Shown: positions 24,953 through 33,294, counted from the stretch's first letter. The stretch is DNA of 36,995 nt from JAVXAN01 sp036660495 (GCA_036660495.1 JAVXAN010000002.1:1-36995), one strand, 5' to 3'. The notes: generated by a model not told the origin, from the letters alone. A program made the numbers and translations.

Positions 24953-27331
24953 ATGGCTATTAGTTTAAACTGGATAAATGATTATGTTGATGTTGAAGGT
25001 GAAGATTTTAATGAATTAGCATCTAAAATTACTAAAGCGGGAATAAATGTCGAAGCGGTTAATCACGTGGAAATTAAAAATTTAGTTATTGGTCAGGTAG
25101 AGCAATGTTTTGCTCATCCTGATAGTGATCACCTAAAAGTATGCAAAGTAAACGTTGGAAGTGATATTAAGCAAATAGTATGTGGTGCATTAAACGTAAG
25201 AGAAAAAATTAAAGTGATCGTTGCACTTCCTGGTGCTATTCTTCCAGGTAACTTTGAAATAAAAAAAGGAGTTATAAGAGGGGTAGAATCAGATGGAATG
25301 ATTTGTGCTTTGTTTGAACTTGGTTTAGAAGAAAAAACCAAAGAAAATTATGATAAGGGGATATTAGAATTAGATGCAAACGCACTTGTTGGACAGGATG
25401 CTTTGAAATATTTAGAGTCTGATGATACAACTTTTGAACTAGATTTAAACCCTAATAGAAGTGATTGTAATAACCATATTCCTTTTGCATATGAGGTTGC
25501 AGCCGTATTAAATAAAAAAGTAACATTACCTAATACAAGCGTTAACCCGGTAAAAGAATCAATCAATGGAAAATTTGAATTAAGTATAGATACTGAAAAT
25601 TGTTCGATGTATAATGCAAAAATGGTTAAAGAAATAACGGTAGGAGAATCACCATTATTTATTAAAAAAAGATTAGAAAAAGCTGGAATGCGTTCAATTA
25701 ATAACGTTGTTGATATATCAAATTATGTTATGTTAGAATATGGGCAACCACTTCACTTTTTTGATTATGATAAATTAGGTAATCAAGTTGTAGTAAGAAT
25801 GGCTTGCGATAACGAAAAAATCATTACTTTGGATGGTAAAAACAGGTTGTTATGTAATAAAGATATTGTTATTACAGACGGAACAAAGCCGGTTTGCATT
25901 GCTGGAGTTATGGGGTCGATAGATACTGAAGTTGATAATAACACGAAAATTATATTAATAGAAAGTGCTATATTTAATCCATATAACGTTAGGTATACTT
26001 CAATTAACTTAGATTTAAGAAGTGAAGCTAGTCTTAGGTACGAAAAAGGACTTAATTATGAGTACTGTGATTTAGCATTGGACAGAGCTTGTTATTTATT
26101 AGAAAAGTATGCTGGTGGTAAGGTTCTTAATGGTGTTGTTTCTTATGATAAAACTGATAAAAAAATTAAGAAGGTAGATGTTTCTATAAGTAGCATGAGT
26201 AAGCTACTAGGGATGCCATTAACTGATGATATTACTAAAAAAGCGCTAACCTCATTAGGTTTTAATTATGAAACGATAGATGAAAATAATTATACGGTAT
26301 ACATACCAAATAGAAGACTTGATATATCTTTAAACGAAGCTGATATTGCTGAAGAAATAGGAAGAATATCGGGGTATGATAAAATTATATCAGCACTTCC
26401 AAGTGGAATAATAAAGTCTGGTAAATACGTAGGTAACGTAAAAACTAGAAAACTAATAAGTAAAAGATTAAGAAGCTTAGGTTTAAATGAATGTAGAACT
26501 TATACCTTAGTAAGTAGCGAAGATGATAACGTGTTTACTTATGATAGAAAAAAAGCTATTAAGCTTTTAAAACCAATGAGCAGTGATAAAAGTATAGTTA
26601 GACAGACAATAGTTCCATCTTTATTAAGAGTAGTAAATTATAATAAAAAGCATGGAATTAAGGATGCTTTCTTATATGAAATTTCTAACGTATATTCTTA
26701 TGAAATGAATGAAGATACTAAAGTTGCTATTGCAATAAAAGGAAAATATATAAATAATAATTTTAACTTAGTAAATGTTAATGCTGATTTTTATTTATTA
26801 AAAGGGATTATAGAAAATGTTTTAGAATACCTAGGTTTTAAAAATAGATATGTTTTTGAAAAAAAGGAAATAGATGGTCTTCATCCTGGAATAAGTGCCA
26901 TAATAAATGTTGATAAAGAAGAAATTGGCTATTTTGGGAAGATTCATCCTTCTATAAGTAAGGATGATGTTTATGTATGCGAATTTAGTATGATTAAATT
27001 AATTTCAAAGAAAATAAAACCAATTAAATATAAAGAAGTATCAAAGTATCCATCTATTAATAAAGATGTAGCATTTATAGTTGATAAGAGTCTTACTTCT
27101 GAAGAAATTATTAAAGTGATAAAAAAAGCGGGTTCTAGGTTGTTAACGGAAATAGAAGTTTTTGATGTTTATACTGGAGAAAAAGTAGATGAAGATAAAA
27201 AATCTATAGCTTTTTCACTTACATTTCAAGATGATAATAAAACCCTAACGGATTTAGAAATAAATGAAGTATTTAACAATATTATAAAAAAAGTTACTGA
27301 AACATTTTCAGCAACTCTTAGAGATAATTAA
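24953..27331 (+). CDS. pheT: phenylalanyl-tRNA synthetase beta subunit
   Basis: 792 residues from the ATG at 24953, one base after the pheS stop. MAISLNWINDYV matches the family start, and the ribosome binding site AAAGGATG lies inside the end of pheS; the ATG at 24941 is part of that site. Domains in order: N-terminal, then an EMAP/tRNA-binding OB fold (about 40-150, with VGQVEQCFAHPDSDHLKVCKVN and QIVCGALNVR), B3/B4 editing domain (about 200-390, with RSINNVVDISNYVMLEYGQPLHFFD), B5 (about 395-470), the catalytic-like core, and the C-terminal ferredoxin-like anticodon-binding domain ending about residue 790 (YPSINKDVAFIVDK). Full length. Confidence 0.98.
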   Translation: MAISLNWINDYVDVEGEDFNELASKITKAGINVEAVNHVEIKNLVIGQVEQCFAHPDSDHLKVCKVNVGSDIKQIVCGALNVREKIKVIVALPGAILPGNFEIKKGVIRGVESDGMICALFELGLEEKTKENYDKGILELDANALVGQDALKYLESDDTTFELDLNPNRSDCNNHIPFAYEVAAVLNKKVTLPNTSVNPVKESINGKFELSIDTENCSMYNAKMVKEITVGESPLFIKKRLEKAGMRSINNVVDISNYVMLEYGQPLHFFDYDKLGNQVVVRMACDNEKIITLDGKNRLLCNKDIVITDGTKPVCIAGVMGSIDTEVDNNTKIILIESAIFNPYNVRYTSINLDLRSEASLRYEKGLNYEYCDLALDRACYLLEKYAGGKVLNGVVSYDKTDKKIKKVDVSISSMSKLLGMPLTDDITKKALTSLGFNYETIDENNYTVYIPNRRLDISLNEADIAEEIGRISGYDKIISALPSGIIKSGKYVGNVKTRKLISKRLRSLGLNECRTYTLVSSEDDNVFTYDRKKAIKLLKPMSSDKSIVRQTIVPSLLRVVNYNKKHGIKDAFLYEISNVYSYEMNEDTKVAIAIKGKYINNNFNLVNVNADFYLLKGIIENVLEYLGFKNRYVFEKKEIDGLHPGISAIINVDKEEIGYFGKIHPSISKDDVYVCEFSMIKLISKKIKPIKYKEVSKYPSINKDVAFIVDKSLTSEEIIKVIKKAGSRLLTEIEVFDVYTGEKVDEDKKSIAFSLTFQDDNKTLTDLEINEVFNNIIKKVTETFSATLRDN

Positions 27332-27534
27332 TTCATATGAGCTTTTAAAATACTTAAAAGTTCTTTTTTTTGTTCTTCAGAAGCGTATTTCCATATGATT
27401 TCCATAAAAACCCCAAGACCAGGTAGTGCTTCTTCTAAGCCTTCGTTAATTGTATCATCAATTGATTCTTTTAACTCACTTTCGTTATCATCTTTAAAAT
27501 TATCAATAACGTATTTTCTGATGTTAATGTCCAA
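27328..27534 (-). CDS. sspI: small acid-soluble spore protein, SspI family
   Basis: 68 residues on the minus strand. The sequence follows the SspI pattern: MDINIRKYVIDNF, then an acidic DDTINEGLEEALPGLGVFMEIIWKYAS segment whose LPGLGV-F-E-IW core is diagnostic, then EQKKELLSILK. SspI is a minor SASP found only in spores of Bacillus relatives. The start is a TTG at 27532-27534, chosen because AAAGGGTGAT lies just upstream and the product then begins exactly like the family; there is no ATG alternative. It is convergent with pheT, and the stop codons overlap at 27328-27331. The upstream region is AT-rich with no clear sigma-A promoter, as expected for forespore expression, but I cannot define a sigma-G site with confidence. 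Confidence 0.85.
   Translation of the reverse strand: MDINIRKYVIDNFKDDNESELKESIDDTINEGLEEALPGLGVFMEIIWKYASEEQKKELLSILKAHMN
27339..27372 (+). terminator. pheT terminator inside the 3' end of sspI
   Basis: GAGCTTTTAA, loop AATAC, TTAAAAGTTC followed by eight T. It overlaps the last codons of the convergent sspI gene. Confidence 0.75.
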
Positions 27535-27591
27535 TATATCACCCTTTCAGTATATTTTTTGTAAAATTTTTGATTTTATACATATAATTAA

Positions 27592-27620
27592 TTGAAAAGA
27601 TTTATAAAAAAGTGTATAAT
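27592..27620 (+). promoter_or_regulatory. promoter of the DUF5684-like repeat protein
   Basis: TTGAAA (27592-27597), 17 bases, TATAAT (27615-27620), 26 bases before the ATG, followed by AGAGAGGAG. Confidence 0.7.
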
Positions 27621-27646
27621 TAGATAAAATAGAGAGGAGAACTATT

Positions 27647-28618
27647 ATGTATCAAAATTATGAAACAACAACGTCTTATGGAATGTTTGGAGCAGGTTTT
27701 GCGTCAATGCTTATTATCCCTATGATTATTTCTTTTATAATAAGTATTTTGATTATAATATCATACTGGAAACTTCTAAAAAGAGCTGGTAAGAATGGAT
27801 GGGAAATTCTTATACCAATATATAATGTTTATATATTATTACAAATTGCAGAAAAGCCCGTTTATTATCTTGCATTATTTATTGTTCCTTTTGTAAATAT
27901 TTACGCCCTTTTTACAATGAATATTGCTCTTGCTAATAAATTTGGAAAAACAACTGGATTTGGGGTTGGAATGACTTTTTTACCATTTATATTTATTCCA
28001 ATATTAGCTTTTGGAAAAAACAATGGATTTGAGCAGTCAGCATCCGAAGCTCCAGTAGTAGAGCAGCCAGCATATGAAGCTCCAGTAGTAGAGCAGCCAG
28101 CATACGAAGCTCCAGTAGTAGAGCAACCAGTATACGAAGCTCCAGTAGTAGAGCAGCCAGTATATGTAGCTCCAGTAGTAGAGCAGCCAGCATACGAAGC
28201 TCCAGTAGTAGAGCAACCAGCATATGAAGCTCCAGTAGTAGAGCAGCCAGTATACGAAGCTCCAGTAGTAGAGCAACCAGCATACGAAGCTCCAGTAGTA
28301 GAGCAGCCAGCATATGTAGCTCCAGTAGTAGAGCAACCAGCATATGTAGCTCCAGTAGTAGAGCAGCCAGCATATGTAGCTCCAGTAGTAGAGCAACCAG
28401 CATATGTAGCTCCAGTAGTAGAGCAACCAGTATACGAAGCTCCAGCAGTAGAGCAGCCAGCATATGAAGCTCCAGTAGTAGAGCAGCCAGCATATGAAGC
28501 TCCAGTAGTAGAGCAACCAGTACTTGAGCAGACAACTGTAATACCAATGGTTGAACAAACATTAACTCCACCCACAGTAGAAACAATGGAAATACTAGAT
28601 GATGATAAAAGAGTTTAA
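27647..28618 (+). CDS. DUF5684-like membrane protein with decapeptide repeat tail
   Basis: 323 residues. The N-terminal 125 residues form a multi-pass membrane domain (hydrophobic segments about 19-41, 53-66, 72-95, 106-122). It carries YWKLLKRAGKNGWEILIPIYNVYILLQIA, and its KxGxxGWexLIPiYN pattern is that of the DUF5684 family, often annotated as signal-peptidase-associated. From about residue 129 the protein is 16 tandem decapeptides EQPxYEAPVV, with A/V and E/V changes at two positions, then a short acidic tail. The repeat is Pro/Glu/Val-rich and should be an extended stalk, comparable to cell-wall-spanning Pro-rich regions. Whether it lies inside or outside depends on the number of membrane passes. 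Function unknown. Confidence 0.8.
   Translation: MYQNYETTTSYGMFGAGFASMLIIPMIISFIISILIIISYWKLLKRAGKNGWEILIPIYNVYILLQIAEKPVYYLALFIVPFVNIYALFTMNIALANKFGKTTGFGVGMTFLPFIFIPILAFGKNNGFEQSASEAPVVEQPAYEAPVVEQPAYEAPVVEQPVYEAPVVEQPVYVAPVVEQPAYEAPVVEQPAYEAPVVEQPVYEAPVVEQPAYEAPVVEQPAYVAPVVEQPAYVAPVVEQPAYVAPVVEQPAYVAPVVEQPVYEAPAVEQPAYEAPVVEQPAYEAPVVEQPVLEQTTVIPMVEQTLTPPTVETMEILDDDKRV
28031..28510 (+). repeat. 16 tandem 30-bp repeats
   Basis: Units begin GAGCA(G/A)CCAG and end GCTCCAGTAGTA; 16 full units of exactly 30 bases run from 28031 to 28510, with a partial unit after. Differences are confined to a few positions (GTA/GCA, TAC/TAT, GAA/GTA), so the array is young and probably variable in length between strains by slippage or recombination. 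Because no unit contains a stop in any frame, long spurious open frames appear on the opposite strand. Confidence 0.97.
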
Positions 28619-28634
28619 TAAAAACTCTTTTTTT
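28605..28634 (+). terminator. terminator after the repeat protein
   Basis: AAAAGAGTTT, loop AATA, AAAACTCTTTTTTT; the stop codon TAA lies in the loop region. Confidence 0.8.
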
Positions 28635-28662
28635 AATGGTATAATAATAATAGGTGATAAAA

Positions 28663-31239
28663 ATGGAAAAAATTATATTAGTAGATGGTAATAATTTATT
28701 ATTTAGAAGTTACTATGCAACTGCATATTCTGGAAATATGATGAAAAACTCTAAAGGATTTCCAACTAATGCTTTATATGGTTTTATTAATATGATTAAT
28801 AAAATTATAAATGAAGAAAAATCGGCGTATATGTTAGTGGCATTTGATAAAGGAAAGACTTTTAGACATGATAGATTTGCTGGATATAAGGCGGATAGGA
28901 TAGAAACTCCAAACGAACTTAAGATTCAGTTTCCTATAGCAAAGGAAATACTTTCTGAAATGGGTATTAAATGGTTTGAAATAGATAATTATGAAGCAGA
29001 TGACATAATTGGTACATTAGCAAAAAAAGTGGACGATACCGATGGCTATAGTGGGCTTATAATAAGCAGCGATAAGGATTTGTTACAATTAATAAGCGAT
29101 AAGGTAACAATGAAAATGCTTAAAACAAAAGATTTTACTATTATGAATCAAGAAACTTTTTTTCAAAGTTATGGACTTACTCCTGAAAAAATTATAGATA
29201 TAAAATCTCTTCAAGGGGACAGTTCTGACAATATACCAGGAGTAAAGGGGGTTGGAGAAAAAACAGCTTTAAAATTACTGCAAGAATATGGAAGTGTTGA
29301 AAATATATATGAAAACATTGATAATATTAAAGGCACATTAAAAGAAAAACTAATAAAAGGAAAAACCAGTGCTTTTGAAAGTAAGTTTCTTGCAACTATT
29401 TACAAAGAAGTACCACTTGGTTTTGATATAGGTGATATTTTAATTAAAGAAGCTGATGTGGATTTGCTTAAAAAAACATATGAAGATTTAGAATTTTATT
29501 CTTTTTTAAAAAACATGACAAATGTAAAAAAAGAAGAAAAATTAAAAATAATAGAAGTGAAAAATATTTCAGAAATTAAAATTAATAAGGCTTTTTCATT
29601 TTATGTTGAACTAGATGGTTTAAATTACCATAAAGCTAACATGCTTGCTATGGGATTATATGATGGAATAAACTGTTATTATGTAAAATCAGAGTTAATA
29701 ATACCGGTTTTAGAAAAACTAAATAAAATTGAAAAAGCAACTTATGATTTAAAAAAGCATTATGTGTGTTTAAAGAAAAAAGGTTTTAATTTAGAAAAAG
29801 TATCTTTTGACTCAATGATATCAGGATATTTATTAAATTATAACGTAAAGGATGATGCTGCATACTTAGCTAATCAGTTAGGATATGATGTACCGTTTTA
29901 TGAAATTATTTCTAAAAATAAAAATCTTACAATTGATACAGTAAAAGAAGTTGTTGCTAAAAAGGCAAAGTTTATTTATGATTCAAAAGAAACTTTAAAA
30001 CAAGAAATGATAAAAGAAGAATGTGAATATTTATTTAATGAAATAGAAATGCCACTTTCGATAGTACTTGGTGATATGGAAAATTGTGGCATAAGAATAG
30101 ATACTGAAGTCCTTCATCAAATGAATAACGAAATAAGTATAAAACTAGAGGAACTAAATAAAAGTATATATGAACAAGCTGGAATGGAGTTTAACGTTTC
30201 TTCTCCAAAGCAGTTAGGGGAAGTTTTATTTGAAAAGTTAGAAATTGGTAAAGGTAAAAAGACTAAAAGCGGTTATTCAACTGATAGAGCAGTTTTAGAA
30301 AAGTATAAAAATAGTCATCCTATAGTGCCTCTTGTTTTAGAACATAGAGTTTTATCTAAATTACAAGGTACGTATACGGTTGGGCTAGAAAGTTGTATAT
30401 TAAAGGATGGTAAAATTCACACCATTTATACTCAAACGTTAACAAGAACGGGAAGACTTTCTTCAGTAGAACCTAATTTACAAAACATTCCAATTAGAAC
30501 TACTTATGGTAAATTAATAAGAAAAGCTTTTATTCCAGAAAAAGGCTCAATCCTTTTATCAAGCGATTATTCGCAAATTGAGCTTAGGGTTTTTGCTCAT
30601 TTTTCTAAAGTTCCTAACTGGATTGATGCTTTTAACAATAATCTGGATATTCATACAATAACGGCCATGGATGTTTTTGGGGTAAGTAAGCAAGATGTAA
30701 CCCCCCTTATGAGAAGACAAGCTAAGGCTGTTAATTTTGGAATATTATATGGGATAAGTAGCTATGGATTAGCAGAAGATTTATCAATATCTGTAAAGGA
30801 AGCTAAGGATTTTATTGATAGGTATTTCAAGACATATGAAGGTACTAAAGTATTTATGGATTCTTTAATTAAAGATGCATATAAAAAAGGTTATGTTACA
30901 ACTATAATGAATCGAAAAAGAAAAATAGATGAGTTAAGTAATAATAATTATATGATAAGGCAGCAAGGTGAAAGAATGGCACTAAACACCCCAATCCAAG
31001 GATCAAGTGCTGATATTTTAAAGAAAGCAATGATTGATATATATAAAGAATTTAGTAATAAAAAATTGAAAAGTAAAATGATTCTTCAAGTACATGATGA
31101 ACTTATATTTAACGTGTTAAAAGAAGAAACTAGCGAAGTTGAAAAAATTGTTAATAGGTGTATGACTTGTGCCTATAAACTAGATATTCCATTAAAAGTT
31201 GAAATTGAAACAGGTAATAATTGGTATGAAGCAAAGTAG
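28663..31239 (+). CDS. polA: DNA polymerase I
   Basis: 858 residues from the ATG at 28663, preceded by TAGGTGATAAA; the GTG at 28654 is within that site. The 5'-3' nuclease domain (1 to about 290) has its acidic residues: LVDGNNLLFRSYY, YEADDIIGTLA, ISSDKDLLQLIS, GDSSDNIPGVKGVGEKTA. The middle domain keeps the 3'-5' exonuclease fold but lacks its metal ligands: the D-x-E motif reads YVEL and the later Asp positions are not conserved, so proofreading is probably absent, as in Bacillus Pol I. The polymerase domain is intact with SDYSQIELRVFAHFS (motif A), RRQAKAVNFGILYGIS (motif B) and LQVHDELIF (motif C). mutM follows nine bases after the TAG stop, so repair synthesis and base excision are linked. 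Confidence 0.98.
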   Translation: MEKIILVDGNNLLFRSYYATAYSGNMMKNSKGFPTNALYGFINMINKIINEEKSAYMLVAFDKGKTFRHDRFAGYKADRIETPNELKIQFPIAKEILSEMGIKWFEIDNYEADDIIGTLAKKVDDTDGYSGLIISSDKDLLQLISDKVTMKMLKTKDFTIMNQETFFQSYGLTPEKIIDIKSLQGDSSDNIPGVKGVGEKTALKLLQEYGSVENIYENIDNIKGTLKEKLIKGKTSAFESKFLATIYKEVPLGFDIGDILIKEADVDLLKKTYEDLEFYSFLKNMTNVKKEEKLKIIEVKNISEIKINKAFSFYVELDGLNYHKANMLAMGLYDGINCYYVKSELIIPVLEKLNKIEKATYDLKKHYVCLKKKGFNLEKVSFDSMISGYLLNYNVKDDAAYLANQLGYDVPFYEIISKNKNLTIDTVKEVVAKKAKFIYDSKETLKQEMIKEECEYLFNEIEMPLSIVLGDMENCGIRIDTEVLHQMNNEISIKLEELNKSIYEQAGMEFNVSSPKQLGEVLFEKLEIGKGKKTKSGYSTDRAVLEKYKNSHPIVPLVLEHRVLSKLQGTYTVGLESCILKDGKIHTIYTQTLTRTGRLSSVEPNLQNIPIRTTYGKLIRKAFIPEKGSILLSSDYSQIELRVFAHFSKVPNWIDAFNNNLDIHTITAMDVFGVSKQDVTPLMRRQAKAVNFGILYGISSYGLAEDLSISVKEAKDFIDRYFKTYEGTKVFMDSLIKDAYKKGYVTTIMNRKRKIDELSNNNYMIRQQGERMALNTPIQGSSADILKKAMIDIYKEFSNKKLKSKMILQVHDELIFNVLKEETSEVEKIVNRCMTCAYKLDIPLKVEIETGNNWYEAK

Positions 31240-31247
31240 GTGATAAT

Positions 31248-32054
31248 ATGCCTGAATTAGTAGAAGTAGAAATATTAAAAAGAAATTTAACAAAAGAAAT
31301 ATTAGGCAAAAAAATTAATAAAGTTGAAGTTTTTCTTGATAAAATTGTTTATAATAAAAAAGAATATTTTATAAAAAACATTGAAAATAAGTTGGTAACA
31401 GATGTAATAAGAAAAGGAAAATGGCTTTTTATAGGCTTAGAAGGGTTATTTTTAGTTATTCATTTTAGAATGGAAGGAAGGCTTTTTTTAAAAAACATGA
31501 AAGATTTATATGATAGGCATGATTATGTTGTATTTACTTTTGATAAATTTAAACTTTATTATAATGACTCAAGACTGTTTGGTAAAATGGAAATAATAAA
31601 AAAAGATCAATTAGACGATTTTGTCAAAGATAAAAAGTTAGGCATTGAATATGATGATGAACTTTTAACTAGTAAATATTTGAAAAACAAGTTTGTTAAA
31701 CATCATGTTGGTATAAAGAAAATGCTTTTAGATCAAAGCTATATAACGGGAATAGGAAACATTTATGCTGATGAGATTTTATTTGAATCAAAAATTAATC
31801 CGCGGAATTATGCTAATGATTTAAGCAATAAAAATTTATCTGATATTATAAAAAACACAAAGAAAGTATTTGCAGCATCTTTAGAAAAAAATGGTACTTA
31901 TTTAGATATATATGGTAAAAGAGGAACGTTTGAACAACTCCTTATGGTACATAAAAGACAAGGAGAAAAATGTTACAAGTGTGGGTCTTTGATAATAAAA
32001 GAAAAAATCGGAGGGCGTGGCACCTATTATTGTCCTATTTGTCAGAAAATGTAA
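31248..32054 (+). CDS. mutM: formamidopyrimidine-DNA glycosylase
   Basis: 268 residues. Fpg removes oxidised purines such as 8-oxoguanine and nicks the abasic site. The N-terminal catalytic Pro-Glu follows the initiator Met (MPELVEVE; usually MPELPEVE, so the fifth residue is Val instead of Pro). The conserved Lys is in RKGKWLF, and the helix-two-turn-helix is GIGNIYADEILFESKINP. The C-terminal zinc finger is complete with CYKC ... CPIC and the conserved Arg in GGRGTYYC. The ribosome binding site is AGGTGATAAT, overlapping the region after polA; the two genes form a usual polA-mutM pair. Confidence 0.96.
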   Translation: MPELVEVEILKRNLTKEILGKKINKVEVFLDKIVYNKKEYFIKNIENKLVTDVIRKGKWLFIGLEGLFLVIHFRMEGRLFLKNMKDLYDRHDYVVFTFDKFKLYYNDSRLFGKMEIIKKDQLDDFVKDKKLGIEYDDELLTSKYLKNKFVKHHVGIKKMLLDQSYITGIGNIYADEILFESKINPRNYANDLSNKNLSDIIKNTKKVFAASLEKNGTYLDIYGKRGTFEQLLMVHKRQGEKCYKCGSLIIKEKIGGRGTYYCPICQKM

Positions 32055-32056
32055 AT

Positions 32057-32085
32057 TTGACAAATGTTAACGTTTATGGTATAAT
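32057..32085 (+). promoter_or_regulatory. consensus sigma-A promoter of the 32145 gene
   Basis: TTGACA (32057-32062), 17 bases, TATAAT (32080-32085). It is one of the closest matches to consensus in the window and leaves a leader of about 50 bases with GAGGGGG. Confidence 0.8.
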
Positions 32086-32144
32086 CTTTTAACTTAATGA
32101 GTATGTATTATTGATGATACCAAATGTAATGAGGGGGTAATTTT

Positions 32145-32570
32145 ATGAAGGGAAACTATATTTTTGAATTTGTAAACGAAAATGAATTTAAGAAACTTGA
32201 ACGTTCGGTTAAAAAATATAACATGTTGGCATATAAAAAATTAGTTTTTGAATTTTATCCAGCTATGAAAGATGGTAAATTTTTAGGTGAAATAGTCGGG
32301 GTTAATAGTAAAGAAGGAACTAAGTCATATGCACTTAAATTACCAACAGATGATTTGTTTATAAGGGTTCATGGCGATATTGTTTTACATTATTCTGTTT
32401 GTGATATTAATCACGTAATTATATTAGAAACAATTACTCCAGAAACTATTTTATCAGAAGGACATAAGCAAGAACTTGAAGCTTATAAAGGCGTTATGAT
32501 ATCAAAAGCTAACTCTGATAAAGATAAATTTAAAGTTGATTTGTTAAATATGTTACAAAGCGGTGAATAA
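32145..32570 (+). CDS. unrecognised 141-residue cytoplasmic protein
   Basis: No family recognised. The protein has no signal peptide or membrane segment; it alternates strands and helices with acidic and aromatic residues (FEFVNENEFKKLERSVKKY; FIRVHGDIVLHYSV) and ends in a charged helix. Its promoter is nearly perfect consensus and it has a dedicated terminator, so it should be well expressed as a single-gene unit. It is the last protein gene before the tRNA pair and still has chromosomal character. Confidence 0.75.
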   Translation: MKGNYIFEFVNENEFKKLERSVKKYNMLAYKKLVFEFYPAMKDGKFLGEIVGVNSKEGTKSYALKLPTDDLFIRVHGDIVLHYSVCDINHVIILETITPETILSEGHKQELEAYKGVMISKANSDKDKFKVDLLNMLQSGE

Positions 32571-32587
32571 ATTCATCGTTTTTTAAA
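32562..32587 (+). terminator. terminator of the 32145 gene
   Basis: GGTGAA, loop TAAA, TTCATC (one G-U) then G and a T-run. Confidence 0.6.
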
Positions 32588-32605
32588 CTTTTTTTCATAA
32601 TCATA

Positions 32606-32634
32606 TTGATATATATTCTAGAATATGATAATAT
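32606..32634 (+). promoter_or_regulatory. promoter of the tRNA pair
   Basis: TTGATA (32606-32611), 17 bases, TAATAT (32629-32634), 13 bases before the first tRNA. Confidence 0.5.
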
Positions 32635-32646
32635 ATATAAGCAACT

Positions 32647-32723
<77 letters not shown>

Positions 32724-32733
32724 TTTGTTTTTT

Positions 32734-32818
32734 GCGGGTATGGCGAAATTGGCAGACGCGCTAGACTTAGGATCTAGTGGATTTATCCGTGGGGGTTCAA
32801 GTCCCTTTACCCGCACCA
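32734..32818 (+). tRNA. tRNA-Leu (UAG anticodon)
   Basis: A class II tRNA with long variable arm: acceptor GCGGGTA/TACCCGC, D-arm TGGCGAAATTGGCAGACGC, anticodon stem CTAGA/TCTAG with anticodon TAG, variable arm TGGATTTATCCGT, T-arm GGGGTTCAAGTCCCT, encoded CCA. It lies 10 bases after the first tRNA and shares its transcript. It stands directly next to the accessory region. Confidence 0.96.
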
Positions 32819-32857
32819 TTGGAAATTCTGTTCGAACTATTCGAACTTTAGATAGAA

Positions 32858-32890
32858 AATCAATCAGAAATGATTGGTTTTTTCTTTTTT
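32858..32890 (+). terminator. terminator of the tRNA pair
   Basis: AATCAATCA, GAAA tetraloop, TGATTGGTT followed by a long T-rich run. Between tRNA-Leu and this hairpin two direct copies of TTCGAAC (32831-32837 and 32840-32846) are present. Confidence 0.8.
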
Positions 32891-32925
32891 AGAAAAAATC
32901 AACCTATGAAGAAAGGTTGGTGTTT

Positions 32926-33075
32926 ATGATTAAAGTAGTCAAAAAAGAAATTGATATGGAAGAATCGTTAAAAAAGAGATTAGAAATAGTATGCGATTTT
33001 TGTAATACTACTCCAACGATTATCAATGGTAGTATTAGAAATATTGAAAAAACAAATCTAGCTTGTACCTTATGA
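32926..33075 (+). CDS. small accessory ORF A, unknown
   Basis: 49 residues, starting at an ATG behind AAAGGTTGGTG and ending at TGA 33073-33075. It carries CDFC (residues 23-26), and the start reads MIKVVKKEIDMEESLKKRL. The first gene of the accessory region, too short for routine ORF calling. Its stop overlaps the start of ORF B as ATGA. Alternatively A and B are one gene split by a frameshift near 33070, or the TGA is read as Trp and the frame runs 15 codons further to TAA. I prefer two coupled ORFs or a split gene; no function is assigned. Confidence 0.5.
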   Translation: MIKVVKKEIDMEESLKKRLEIVCDFCNTTPTIINGSIRNIEKTNLACTL

Positions 33076-33206
33076 CACACAATAAGAAAAAACAAGATTT
33101 ACTTTATTTTAAAGGCATTGTAAATGAATATCATATTGATTTAAAGGTATCAAATAGAGATGAAATTAGCGATGATTTAAAGATTATAGTATCTATTGTA
33201 AATTAA
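33072..33206 (+). CDS. small accessory ORF B, unknown
   Basis: 44 residues from the ATG at 33072, overlapping ORF A by four bases (ATGA) and ending in TAA. The product is charged (MTHNKKKQDLLYFKG start). It may be the C-terminal half of a single protein with ORF A, because YFKGIVNEYHIDLKV reads like a folded domain, and there is no ribosome binding site of its own. Unknown function; linked to the mob region by position. Confidence 0.45.
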   Translation: MTHNKKKQDLLYFKGIVNEYHIDLKVSNRDEISDDLKIIVSIVN

Positions 33207-33294
33207 ATATTGGTTGTGTCCTCTAATAGATATTATATTATAAAAAGAATAAAGGAAAAATCAAAAGAAATATTAGTATAAGATTGTTGCAAGG

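Noticed and set aside
27395..27595. 66-residue plus-strand ORF opposite sspI
   Set aside because: It is the complement of sspI; the minus strand matches a known protein family and has a proper ribosome binding site.
28031..28510. CRISPR array
   Set aside because: Units are contiguous 30-mers without spacers and are in frame with a coding sequence.
27901..28586. Three long open frames on the minus strand across the 30-bp repeats
   Set aside because: They arise because the repeat unit has no stop in any frame; they have repetitive products and no ribosome binding site.
32904..33095. 63-residue minus-strand ORF opposite ORF A
   Set aside because: No ribosome binding site or recognisable product; ORF A on the plus strand has both a ribosome binding site and continuity with the mob region.
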